NCBI RefSeq assembly: GCF_008831285.2
Contig: NC_045139.1
Location: 1,410,204 to 1,474,203, forward strand
Length of the DNA: 64,000 nucleotides
From: Nymphaea colorata
Lineage: Eukaryota; Streptophyta; Magnoliopsida; Nymphaeales; Nymphaeaceae
Reading direction: 5' to 3'
The notes below the pieces were generated by a model that was not told the DNA's origin, did not search any database, and saw only the letters and a program-made list of their open reading frames with translations. Position numbers and translations under genes: made by a program. Position 1 is the stretch's first letter. Each line of letters opens with the position of its first letter. Positions 32,176 through 42,351 of this stretch are shown here, piece by piece.

Positions 32176-32352
32176 CACCCCTGGAGCTAGAAAAATTCAA
32201 CAAAGGGACACTAGTCATATAATTTAAACTTTTTAAGAGGCACCTGTATGTAAATTCAAAAACAACAATGAAATTTTAATATAAAAATAACCTTTTTTGT
32301 GGGTCTGTGTGGGCAATTGCCCACACTACGCCCACGCCTCCCTCCGCCCCTG
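32176..32352 (+). mobile_element. Family A insertion in an array spacer
   Basis: The spacers of other units run directly from TTTCTAAATTGTTATTTG into GAACCCTTTCTTAGTCAGG (10107-10145). Here about 175 bp are interposed, beginning CCCCTGGAGCTAGAAAAATT and ending CTCCGCCCCTGG, with the palindrome TGTGGGCAATTGCCCACA inside. The comparison shows an insertion of the same family as 1608-1785 and 51122-51300. A target duplication is not clear by eye. Confidence 0.6.
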
Positions 32353-33130
32353 GCAGAACCCTTTCTTAGTCAGGTGAAGTGTACCAACCACTTTCAAGGT
32401 ATACAGATATGGGTCTCTGATCATTTGCCATTGCCAAATTAGTTGATGGAGATCTTAAGGAAAAAAATGTTGTTCAATAAGGGCCATGCTTGAGAGGCCT
32501 GAGTGCATGATTTGTTTACCAAATTGCATGTATTGATCAAGCAATTGCACTTATTGAGGCGGTCCAGCCTAACTTCAATTGGCTCAACGCAATGGAGCTT
32601 TCCAAGCTCGTGATTCCCAGGTAGTTGGGTGGATGTTGATTATCCGTCACCAGAGACTTAATTCTTGGCTACACCATAGATGAAGCACCCGTTCATGGAA
32701 TTAATTTCAATCTAACTTGAAAGAGAACGTCTCAAGGAATCGAACCACCCTAAATAAATGGTGGAAGTGTGACATCTCATTCTTGTACATGATGGTGCAA
32801 GACATCATATTTTCAGGTGGTTCTATCTTCTTTTATTAATTCATTATCTTTTTTCGAACATTTGACACAGCCAAATGCTTTTCCTGTATATTAATTTATT
32901 TTTGTTAGTGGATATATTATATATATATATAGAGAGAGAGAGTCAATAAAATGAGAATATATATCAAAATTGAAGGACAAGACGTCCCCTAAGTACAAAA
33001 ATTGGGGACAAGAAGTTTCCTAGTTACAGTAACAAACCGCAAGACAAAAGCAAAAGAAGAAGTATAAATACAACGTACAGAAAAACAAAAAAAGAAATAG
33101 AAAAAAAGTGAAAGGACGGACGACTAGAGA
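32353..33130. repeat. Duplicated block D and spacer
   Basis: A CAGGTAGTTGGGTGGATGTT segment near 32619 and following spacer match the other units but are shortened. An (AT)n/(AG)n run lies at about 32920-32942. No gene. Confidence 0.5.
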
Positions 33131-33139
33131 GAGAGGAAT

Positions 33140-33440
33140 CATAGAATTATGTGTAAATTATAATTAACATGCATGCATGGATGAACGCTGAACAAAAGAA
33201 AAAGAATTGACTAGGCCATGTGCAGATAGCATGGGCCATCTAGTCCCTACATCACATGCATGTTCATGATCTTTCTTTCTCGCTCTAAATGTTTTTTTTT
33301 TTTTTGTCTTATTTGGAAGGGAAGCCTGTCTATATTTGAAAGCAATGGGTACTTCATCAATTTAAAGAAATTAAGTAATTAAGAGATAGATAGAGGGAGA
33401 GAGAATTTGTACAATATTATAAAGCAAAGCCTAAACAACT
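33140..33440 (+). promoter_or_regulatory. DUF538 promoter block without gene, copy 4
   Basis: GAATTGACTAGGCCATGTGC at about 33204-33223, followed by a shortened version of the shared block ending CCTAAACAACTGCATACG where the TATA box would follow. No coding sequence follows. Confidence 0.55.
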
Positions 33441-33819
33441 GCATACGAAAAAGTGATTAAAAAAAAAAGGAAAACCTGTGTAAGGACAAAAATAAAATAT
33501 GATAAAAAATTGACCTTTTCATGAAAAAAGCTAAAATGCGCATCCAGTACAAGTTGCCGGCAACTCCCGATCCTTGGCGATTAAGAACTTCCGAGCAAAA
33601 AAAAGGTCCTCGTAATGATAATTTGCCGTCAACTCTCATGCTCTTTTGAGTCTTTAAACAGCTTCATGTGAATCATAAATATTAATTTCACTTGTTGCAA
33701 AGAAAGAAACGTATGCATGGTAGGTTTGAATAAAAAATAAAGAAAGCAAAGCCCGTGAATGAAAATCGTCACAAATTAAAGACTTCATGATTTCATTACA
33801 CTTCTTGTCATCCTCCTTG
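33441..33819. other. Block F remnant and 3' flank of DUF538 copy 7
   Basis: A poor third copy of block F, then flank closely similar to 23690-23909. Confidence 0.45.
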
Positions 33820-34242
33820 TTAGATTACAAATGCTGAAACAGGAAATGTTCGGGAAATCCCAGTATGTGTTTTAAATTGGATATTCCCAGAATTAGAGTT
33901 ATCCACCAACATCTCGGAGACCCCAATCCAGAGAAGGAGCTCCTTTGCCTTCACTCCAGTCACCTTCTTCATCCGACGAGGCTCAATGAATGCTGTGACT
34001 TCTGCAGCAAATGAAACACTCCGACCAATTTGCTCAAAGTAATGGTCCTTCTTCTTCTTCTGCCGGAGCCAAATGAAGCCCTCAGATGGGACTAACCCGA
34101 TCTCCACTATGTTGTCGAGAGGGAGGAGTCCTCTGGGGATATTGAACTCGTCAAGGAGCTGGATAGCTCTCTTTTGGCACTCTGTTTCTCCTACATAAAT
34201 TTCAGCTTTTTCTCTCATTGAATCCATCACTTGAGAAACCAT
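33820..34242 (-). CDS. DUF538 (SVB-like) protein, copy 7
   Basis: Intact 140-residue intronless copy and the closest relative of copy 5: identical start MVSQVMDSMREKAEIYVGE, LVPSEG and terminal AFVI. It differs from copy 5 in RRMKKV, MLVDNSNSGN, KTHTG and SRTFPVSAF (Thr for Ser). The pair also shares 3' flank, promoter and upstream stub region, so they descend from one duplicated segment. Confidence 0.88.
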   Translation of the reverse strand: MVSQVMDSMREKAEIYVGETECQKRAIQLLDEFNIPRGLLPLDNIVEIGLVPSEGFIWLRQKKKKDHYFEQIGRSVSFAAEVTAFIEPRRMKKVTGVKAKELLLWIGVSEMLVDNSNSGNIQFKTHTGISRTFPVSAFVI

Positions 34243-34521
34243 TTTCTCTCGTTGATTCCTTCGGTCTCTCTCTCTCCCTTTCTCTTTATGTGTATGTATG
34301 TAATGAGATAAGGCAGTGATGAGCAAAGAAGCTTTGATCATCGGCATATTTATAGGCTTATGCTTAGTCTTATCTCCCCTCTGCAACAACCAAGTTGGCA
34401 TGAGGCAGTTCCTTGGATACAGTCAAGTGAAGCCTGTCAATTCAATTGTTTTCATGGCAGCCCGTAGAAGTGTGCTGCCATTCCTAAGTTGCAGATTTCA
34501 CACGGCTTAGTCAGTCAATTC
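34243..34521 (-). promoter_or_regulatory. Promoter of DUF538 copy 7
   Basis: TATAAATA on the minus strand at 34347-34354, 105 bp before the ATG. The motif at 34499-34521 (CACGGCTTAGTCAGTCAATTC on plus) carries a 4-bp GTCA repeat compared with copy 5. Confidence 0.65.
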
Positions 34522-34560
34522 TCTCTCTCTCTCTCTCTCTCCCTCTCTCTCTCTCTCTCT

Positions 34561-34880
34561 GTGGCCACACTAATTAATTAATCTGTCTTCCAGTGTGCCA
34601 TATTTAGATGCATCTCTCTCTCTCTCTCTCTCTCATTCTCTCTTACAAGACAAAGTTGTACTGGGTAGATTCTTGTAAGCAGCCAAGTTAGATGTATCCA
34701 TCACTTTCATGGTGCATCGTCCAATAAAAAAGTTGTTGAAAAGGACCCCAAAAGATGAATGTTTCCATATAACTATAAGCAGGTTAAAGTTTCAGCTCGC
34801 TCACTTTAATAGGCTGGCCAAGTTGTAGAGTTGAATATACATAATTAGGCTCGCAAGTGGACTAGTCAAATATTATTCTT
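34561..34880 (-). promoter_or_regulatory. Promoter relic, start stub lost
   Basis: Matches 24840-25160 and the promoter of copy 1, but the TATA box has changed (ATATTTAGATG on plus) and the deletion removes the leader and start codon. It is an older or more damaged version of the same orphan promoter. Confidence 0.6.
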
Positions 34881-35809
34881 CTCACATGTACTAGGCTGCC
34901 ATGTTAGGTAACACATGGCCCAGTTACCTCTAAATTTAAGGCTTCTTTGTGTGAGACATCTTCAAATTTGGTTTTCAGTCAACCCAATTATATGTCTGCT
35001 AACTAGGTTTTTGAAAAAGTAAAAGACTGGGTTTCCTTTATTAGGATGACAATGACAACCTATTATATTCATCGGGTGTAACTTGGTTTCTATTTGGACG
35101 ACTAACCAGGTTCTGTGGGAACGTAATAAACTTGATGAGTAAGAGAACAATACCTTTTAGATTTCAGAAGAACAAATAAATTGTATGTCATGTTGAGGTT
35201 CTGAATCACAAAAAAGTTGTATGCATGCGTGTGAAGCGCTTTCTAGTTTGTGAGAAATGAAGCTGAGTCGATTTACTCTTGAAATAGCAAAAGGAATCAG
35301 ATCTGCACCTGTGCTTAGATTTTGGAATTTAAGGGGCCTTTGTCTTAGAGTTTGCAGGTATACTAACTTATGATGCTATACCCTCCAAACATGCATTTTA
35401 GTAACAGTTTCCCTACTGCGTAGTTTCCCTACTGCCGGAGGAGATATAGTAGTAAAAAATTTATTACAGGTAAAGATCTCAAGTAACCAAGTCTGTCTAA
35501 AATATACCACAGTTTTAACATGAATAATTAAAAGAAGGAAACAAATTTTCCATTTAATTTACTTGTAACGTGACAAATATCTATGAACTGCTGGCCACAT
35601 AAATGATTCAAGTGCTCAAAGTGGTGTTCTTGGTCCTCATATTTTCCGACCATCATACAACAGGATCCCACATGTATAATATCACTGTTTCAGCTCCCAG
35701 CATTCACATGGTCATCCCGCCACTTGAAAATGAAAGATGATAAGGTTTTGCTTTGAATGTAGACAGCAACCGTATCCAACACCTTGTATAAGATTAGTTG
35801 AGTTTAGCT
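34881..35809. repeat. Duplicated spacer of the two-gene segment, copy 2
   Basis: Collinear with 25161-26099. No gene. Confidence 0.55.
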
Positions 35810-36090
35810 TTCAATGGATCTCTTATCTTAGCTGAAGATTTTTTGCCTTAATATCTTGGTGTTTTGCAGCCCTTAATAAATACTTCATGATTCATGAAAC
35901 TAAAACATGATGCAGTTGGAAGATTTGACAAGGCCATGTGCAGCATATATGAGCCTGGTAAGATGATAATGAAAGTTAACATTATTTGCTTGGCCTTGAA
36001 GCTATGATTGTTTAGGGTAATCTCATCACTTCACCATCGATTCAAAGCAGTTGAGGTCATGAACAAAAAATCACCTATTCGGATGTATCA
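35810..36090 (+). repeat. Conserved intergenic block B, sense copy 3
   Basis: Contains TTGGAAGATTTGACAAGGCC and the donor-like GGTAAGATGATAATG. Collinear with 26100-26390, but the open frame is interrupted. Confidence 0.55.
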
Positions 36091-36670
36091 AACCTTAATA
36101 TTATGCAGCTGGTGGTGCATGTGTAGTATAGCCCGGGGATTCAGCAAGGGTTGATGGTCTTCAATAATCACTGACAGAATCTCAGACATGGCTGCTAAAT
36201 GAGTGGCACAGAGTAAGCTTTGGCGCAGCTTTGCTTGTTCTGCCATAAGCTGGTATAGTTAAGCTCATCCTACCTATGAATGAACCAAATAAAGCCAGGC
36301 TTGAGGCGTCCTGTTTCTGTAAGAAACAGAGGAGAGGAGGTTCTAAGAGAAGCAAAGGGACATTGAATTCCTTCATAATACCACCAATTTAAAACTTGCT
36401 GTAGAAAAAATGAGAAGTTTCTATAAAGGATCGGAACATTGCAGAAAACATTTGACATAACAGAACTGATTTGTCTGTACTTCATCAGTTAACTGAGTGC
36501 CAACGGCCTGAAAGCTGCTGCTGGTGCAATTATCTCAGGTCTCCTTAATTAGTTAGTGGGTAGTCATCCAACAACGCCAACCGCATTATTTTTCTTTGAG
36601 AGAAACAGATTGAGATCAGAGAGAGAGTTGCCTGACAATGGATGCTCCATCGTAAAATCTGGGAACTTAA
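36091..36670. repeat. Duplicated spacer
   Basis: Collinear with 26391-26940, including the FLQKQD minus-strand frame in shortened form. Confidence 0.5.
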
Positions 36671-36674
36671 GTGC

Positions 36675-36900
36675 GAAAGAATTGACTCGGCCAAGTGCAG
36701 CTAGCACGGCCATCTGGTGGATGCAGTGCTTCAAATTGGCCAACCTATTTAAGCAAGAATAGAAAGTATATCAATAACATGAACGTTCGTTTATATGGTG
36801 GCCTTCCTTTTTCCAGACGAGGATGGAAAATCAACTGATACATTTCTCCTTATCACTAATGAAACTAATGATGATCTGCATGCCTGGTGGCAACTTGGTA

Positions 36901-36952
<52 letters not shown>

Positions 36953-36955
36953 AAA
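36675..36955 (+). promoter_or_regulatory. Promoter and (GA)n leader of the truncated DUF538 copy
   Basis: GAATTGACTCGGCCAAGTGC at about 36680-36699 and TTGGCCAACCTATTTAAGC, then a pure (GA)n run at about 36905-36950 just before the ATG. No clean TATAAATA is present; TATTTAAG near 36745 is the nearest AT-rich word. Confidence 0.55.
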
Positions 36956-37090
36956 ATGGTTTCTCAAGTGATTGATTCCATGAGGGAGAGGGCTGAGATT
37001 TATGAAGGGGAGACAGAGTGCCAAAAGAAAGCAAACCAGCTCCTCGATGAGTTTGGTATCCCAAGGGAACTTCTCCCCTGGAGAATTTAG
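36956..37090 (+). pseudogene. Truncated DUF538 copy, first 44 codons
   Basis: The frame opens correctly (MVSQVIDSMRERAEIYEGE) and runs through QLLDEFGIPRELLPW, then leaves DUF538 homology and stops at TAG (37088-37090). What follows (GTCAAGAATTAACAGCAAAT) belongs to the 3' spacer of other units, so a deletion or unequal exchange joined the 5' third to foreign spacer. It faces the intact copy 8 tail to tail, 195 bp away. If transcribed, it could run antisense into copy 8. Confidence 0.8.
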
Positions 37091-37285
37091 AGAGTTTGTC
37101 AAGAATTAACAGCAAATAACTTTCCTTCTAGACTTCCGTGCAATGGTCAGCTCAAACTCAGTCGTGGAATATGGAACGTCTTCTTGTCCTTTATATATGA
37201 TGAAAGCCAGACACATATCCATAAGAAAAAGAGAGAGATGCATGCAAAAAGGCATCGTGTTTTTCTTTATTTTTATCTCATCTTT

Positions 37286-37708
37286 TCAGTTTACAAAAGC
37301 TGAAACAGGAAATGATCGGGAAATCCCAGAATGTGTTTTAAACTGGACATTCCCTGAATTTGAGTTGTCCACCAACATCTCCGAGACCCCAATCCAGAGA
37401 AGGAGCTCCTTCGCCTTCACACCAGTCACCTTCTTCATCCGTCGAGGCTCAATGAATGCAGTGATTTCTGCAGCGAACGAGACACTCCTGCTAATCTGCT
37501 CAAAGTAATGGTCCTTCTTCCTCTTCTGCCGAAGCCATATGAAGCCTTCAGATCGGACTATACCAATTTCTACTATATTGTCTAGAGGGAGGAGCCCTCC
37601 GGGGATGCTGAACTCATTGAGGAGTTGGATTGCCTTCTTTTGGCACTCAAACTCTCCAACAAAGATCTCAGCATTCTCTCTCATGGAATCAATCACTTGA
37701 GAAACCAT
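37286..37708 (-). CDS. DUF538 (SVB-like) protein, copy 8
   Basis: Intact 140-residue intronless copy of the copy 3 subgroup: AEIFVGEFEC, NEFSIPGGLLPLD, IVRSEG, EQISRSV, AEITAF. Unique are MRENAEIF (Asn) and RQKRKKDH; it ends AFVN. The start at 37708 matches all paralogues. It is the last intact member before the array ends. Confidence 0.88.
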   Translation of the reverse strand: MVSQVIDSMRENAEIFVGEFECQKKAIQLLNEFSIPGGLLPLDNIVEIGIVRSEGFIWLRQKRKKDHYFEQISRSVSFAAEITAFIEPRRMKKVTGVKAKELLLWIGVSEMLVDNSNSGNVQFKTHSGISRSFPVSAFVN

Positions 37709-37952
37709 TCTTTCTCCCCCTCTCTCTCTTGTCTCTTCTCTCTCTGGATACGTGAACTAGTTTTTTTGGTGAAGGAATTGGCAAGCTCCTAAGCATATTT
37801 ATAGCAATTACCACCAATCTGTGCTCGCTCTATCCTAATCGCTATCACTCTCCCCCAGATCATGTTGAACTGTATCAGTTGCTTTCATTGACATTCAACT
37901 AACACCATGCGAAAACAATTTTCTACCTGCTCCACATGGCCCATCTCAATTC
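37709..37952 (-). promoter_or_regulatory. Promoter of DUF538 copy 8
   Basis: TATAAATA on the minus strand at 37796-37803, 88 bp before the ATG, GA-rich leader, and CACATGGCC (plus reading) at 37933-37941. Confidence 0.65.
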
Positions 37953-38169
37953 CTCTTCATACTCTCTCTCTTCCGGCCGCCGTCAATCAAGTTGCCATGT
38001 TCGAATATCTGCCCATAAATTTTGATTATCCAGTGAGCTGCATGGGTGCACGGTAGCGAGTTGTAAGAGCACACGAATTAAAACTCATGCTTTGTTTTGA
38101 ATCCCACGTGAGAACAGGTAGCACTGTGACATGATAATATCTCTTCCCTTATCAGCCACCATCGTCGGC

Positions 38170-38840
38170 TTGCAGTAGCTTTCAGAACAAACTTTCAGCA
38201 TCGTGTTGGTTGGCCAGTGACTGCGATTCAATTTGTAAGAATTAATGCACAAATTCTTACAGTCGCGCTGGAATCATGGCAGCCATATAATACAACAACA
38301 GCGGTTACAAAAATAAAAATTAAGCCATTTTGGGGGGAAAAGCAACAAGAAATTAAGAGACAAAATCCCTGCCGAAGCTGCTTAAGGGAGGTTGTGTTTC
38401 TTACAGAAAAGTGTATACATTTTTTGATCCCATAAAATCTGATGCATCTTCAGCTGCCAATCTAGCCTTCAATAAGAACCAGAGGAACTTTTACATCCTT
38501 GCTGCACTTAAGCAACTTAAATGCTGATTTCTACCCAACAATGACATTCGTTATGTTTGGATTAAAAACTTGTTCTAAGGAAAAGTTTTGACACACACTC
38601 AGCCACATATATATACTAGTTATTAGATTAAGCTGGATGATCAGGAGTTTTTGTGTACTATATATATTACTTTTTTATAACTTAGCATTCTAAAAATGAT
38701 ATTAAGTTCGGTTATGAATTTTGGCAATTGAAAGGACTTTTTGATCATACAGTATACGACCCATAACACCATTTTTTTTCTGGAAGCAACATGCGATGCA
38801 ATGCCATTTTCGTGAAATGTATTAGTTTCTAAAAAATTAG
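38170..38840. repeat. Duplicated upstream block C, copy 4, with spacer
   Basis: Same order as 9290-9960: block C, then AAAACTTGTTCTAA spacer and the single-copy TAACTTAGCATTCTAAAA segment. Confidence 0.6.
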
Positions 38841-39660
38841 GAGAAAAGTTATCATGTCATCAGCGTATATATAGTCGGTTCGTTGCATTCATAGCTAATG
38901 CTGATAAGTGATACCTTTTTAAATTGTTATTTGGTTCACATGAAACCTTTCTTAATGAGGTGAAATGTACCAATCACCTTCAAGATATACAGATATGGGT
39001 CTCTGATAATTTGCCATTGCCAAATTAGTTGATGAAGATATTAAGGCCACAATATTGTTCAGTAAAGACTATGCTTGAGAGTCCTGAATGCATGAATTGT
39101 CTACCAACTTAAACTATCGCAATAGATGCTACCCATGTTAGCTACCCACATGGCTTAGTCAATTCTTTGCCTGTATTGATCAAGTAATTGCATTTACTGA
39201 GCGGTCCAGGCTAACTTCAATTGGCTTAAAGCAATTGCGCTTATAAGTAAAGTACTGGTCCATGCATGACAATAACAACTCTCTCTCTCTCTCTCTCTCT
39301 CACCCAACAAAGTCTGAAGTTGTGATCAAGCTGCAGCAAATCAATTTAGTGAGCCAAATAAAGTAAGGCAGTGGAGCTTCCCAAGTTTGTGATTCCCAGG
39401 TAGTTGGGTGGATGTTGATTATCCATCACCAGATAGGCAATTAAGATAACCAGGACCAGTTAAAATATTAATTGCATCCAACTGGATGATGCACCCATGC
39501 ATCGAATTAATTTCAAGCTCAATTGAAAGAGAACGTCGCAAGGAATTGAACCACCCAAAATAAATGGTGTAAGTGTGGCATCTCATTCTTGATGGCGCAT
39601 CATAGAAACCTTTAGATGTTCAAACTTCAAAGATGATTGTATGAAGCGAGACATGATATT
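38841..39660. repeat. Duplicated spacer with empty insertion site, and block D
   Basis: CACATGGCTTAGTCAATTC at about 39149-39167, then (CT)n at 39281-39301 running straight into CACCCAACAAAGTCTG. This is the uninterrupted form of the site where the copia element sits in the 16.8-kb unit. Block D follows at about 39370. Confidence 0.65.
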
Positions 39661-39769
39661 TTCAGGTGGTTCTATCGTCTTCTATTAATTCATCATCGTT
39701 TTTCGAACATTTGGACATAACCAAATTCTCGTCTTGTATATCAATTCATTTGTGTTACATGTATGTATG

Positions 39770-40256
39770 TACGTATAGAGAGAGAGAGAGAGAGAGAGCG
39801 AGAGAGGAGAGAGGAAACATAGAGTTATGTATAATTAGCATGCATGCATGGGCGTGAAACAAAAGAAGAATTTGAGAACTAAGTGCTGTAGGAAGAATTG
39901 ACTAGGCCATGTGCAGATAGCATGGGTCATCTCCTGCAATCGTTTCAAGTTGGCCAACCTATTCAAGCACCACATGTATCTGTACATCACATGCATGCAT
40001 GTTGATGATCTGTCACGTTCATTCTAACTGGTTTTCCATTTTTGGTGGAGAAACCTGTCTTTATACGAAAGCAATCGGTACACTTCATCCGCATAATGTA
40101 ATTAATTAAGTAAGAGAGAGAGAGAGAGTTAGTACACAGAAAACCTAAACATCTGCATATAAATATGGCTACCAAGAAGGCAAACTTGTCACTAACATAC
40201 TAGCTCATTCACAGAAAGAACACAGAGCGAGCGAGAGAGAGAGAGAGATCAGAATG
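39770..40256 (+). promoter_or_regulatory. Complete DUF538 promoter without gene
   Basis: The fullest of the orphan promoters. It has a (GA)n run at about 39779-39808, GAATTGACTAGGCCATGTGC at about 39895-39914, TTGGCCAACCTATTCAAGC, a TATAAATA box at 40158-40165, a GA-rich leader and an ATGGT at 40254-40258, 96 bp after the TATA box. After that homology to DUF538 stops. The promoter looks functional but now faces unrelated DNA; any transcript would be non-coding or encode a very short peptide. Confidence 0.7.
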
Positions 40257-40259
40257 GTA

Positions 40260-42200
40260 CTGATTACTTTTTTGAAATATTAGTGGATGGCACTCATTAC
40301 TTTTTTGGTGTTAAAAGCCAAAAAGACACATTTTCGCTTAAATAAGTGCCTGTTCCAAATCACATGATTTGACAGAAAACCCTTTTTCTGCAGCTGTCAG
40401 AAAAGTGAGTCCTATATCAGGAAAATCTTGAAACATAATATGGTATCTAAGATTACAGCTAAACTGGTGGGTTCCACAATGAAAATTTCTAATGTAGAGT
40501 GCATGTATGCAAAGAGTTAGGCATTATGTTTGAACTTAATTATGGGTGTTCTTGCTTTCTTTAGTTATGGGTGTTTTTGCTTTCTTTTGCAGCACATGAA
40601 GCTAGACCTCGGCCCGGCCAGATTAAAATAAAAAATTATTGTTTAAAATATAACATAAAATTTTAAAATATAAAATACAGTTTTAATAATAAAATATATA
40701 TTATTATTAACTAAAATAATAAAACACTTGAAAAAAAAATATTGGGTTAAATTGGGCTCCATCAGGCTGGTTTTTTCGAGCCCGGGCTTAGGCCCAAAAT
40801 AGAGACTGATCTCTGCAAGCTTTTGTTTTCTAAGACCTTTATTTTCATTTTCATGCATGGAATGAACAGATACAGAATGGGTCATATTAAGGATACTGCC
40901 ATATTGCCGGACTTGTATTTTGGATCCTTCTTAGTTAAAAAAACCAAATGCCCCGTGTTGACAACTGCCCACACGGACCGGCTCTATCCCACTGTTTGCG
41001 TTAAGATTGTGGCAACAAATGCCTCCAGATCTAAGTTTGAAATAAAAGATCCTACTCTCCTTTGAACCTTGAATTGGATATGCATCTAGTTAGGCACACC
41101 AAATTTCATATTAGCTAATTAGATCTGGATCAGCCACCACTTCGTGCTATTCGATCTGATCCTTTTGGATCTCTCATTCTTCGGTTGGGTTCACTGCAGC
41201 GGAACAGCACCCTTGATCAGCTCTTGGTCCGCGCAACACGTTCACCAGTGGCGTCTACAAGATTAGTGTCAAACTGTCAATGTAGCAGCAACCACCACTG
41301 TACTTTTGATGAAGGAGAGAAAGAAGAAGAAGAAATGTAGATTTCTGGGTTTGCTTTTTATGAGGCTCTGATTAGGGCGACATGTAAACGTAGATCAAAG
41401 AATCACTGGGCATATATAGTGTCGTTTCATAGGTTTTTCGTATCCTAGCGAGCAGTTACGACAAGCGAGAGATTGACGGAGAGAATTAAGCTCGTAACTG
41501 CGAATAGGCTCCATTGCAATTACGAGATAAATAGGTAGGGCTCTTGGCCACTGTCCAACATCTTCTTCCGCTACATGACATGAGACCCCGCTGATATACA
41601 TGGCACTGAATCCATTGATAGAATGAGGCGGACTGCGGAAATATCATGATAATTTGCACGATCTTTTATCTTCTTGTTTATAATTTGCTCGGCTTTGCCG
41701 GTTTAAATCGCATGTCCTGAGTCATGCTTCTTATTTACTTGTTTTTACGTGTTTGGTGTTTTTTTTATGCATGTATTAACTCGCGGAGGAAAAAGCGCTT
41801 TAATTAACTTGGAAAATGAATGCTTATATAATTTCATGATATTGAGTGGCGGTCTCATTTAAGTTATTTTTCATTTTACGTTCACTTTTTAGGAAATTAT
41901 ATACAAGAATATTTTTGTTAGCCGATTTTTATAAGCTTCCTCTTTATATACACATGGATACAAAGATATGGTTATAATAGAATTTCTTGTAATAAAACTT
42001 AACATTTTGCATTTTTCTATCAAGAGATAAATGAAGAAATAAGATTTCGTTAAATAAAGATCGAAAATAAAAATGATCCTTTTGAAAAGTCAGGAGACAA
42101 AATTATTCAAGAAAACGGCGATCTTTACGAGAACGATCCGTTGTTTTTGGATCCAAATCGGTATTTTGGATCTGACATAATATGACCGGTACCCGCTCCG
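40260..42200. other. Intergenic, right edge of the DUF538 array
   Basis: Single-copy AT-rich DNA. A GC-rich palindromic-looking pair (CGGCCCGGCC near 40610 and GAGCCCGGGCTTAGGCCC near 40779) brackets about 160 bp of AT-rich sequence and may be a small repeat. Open frames at 40823-41065 and 41395-41601 show no recognisable features. Confidence 0.45.
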
Positions 42201-42351
42201 TTTCGGGTGCAGTTGAAGGGGCATTTGGGTAATCTCCCTAATCGAAGTGCCGCCAGATATCGCCTTATCCCTGCCGCTCCCTCCCGACTCTTCCCTGCGG
42301 ATCATCCTCGCGTTTTCCCCTTTTCCTCCGAGCTCTTGCGTCTTCGCTCTC

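Noticed and set aside
42247-42351. Upstream in-frame ATG as start of the SOUL protein
   Set aside because: It would place 35 unrelated residues before a clear signal peptide.
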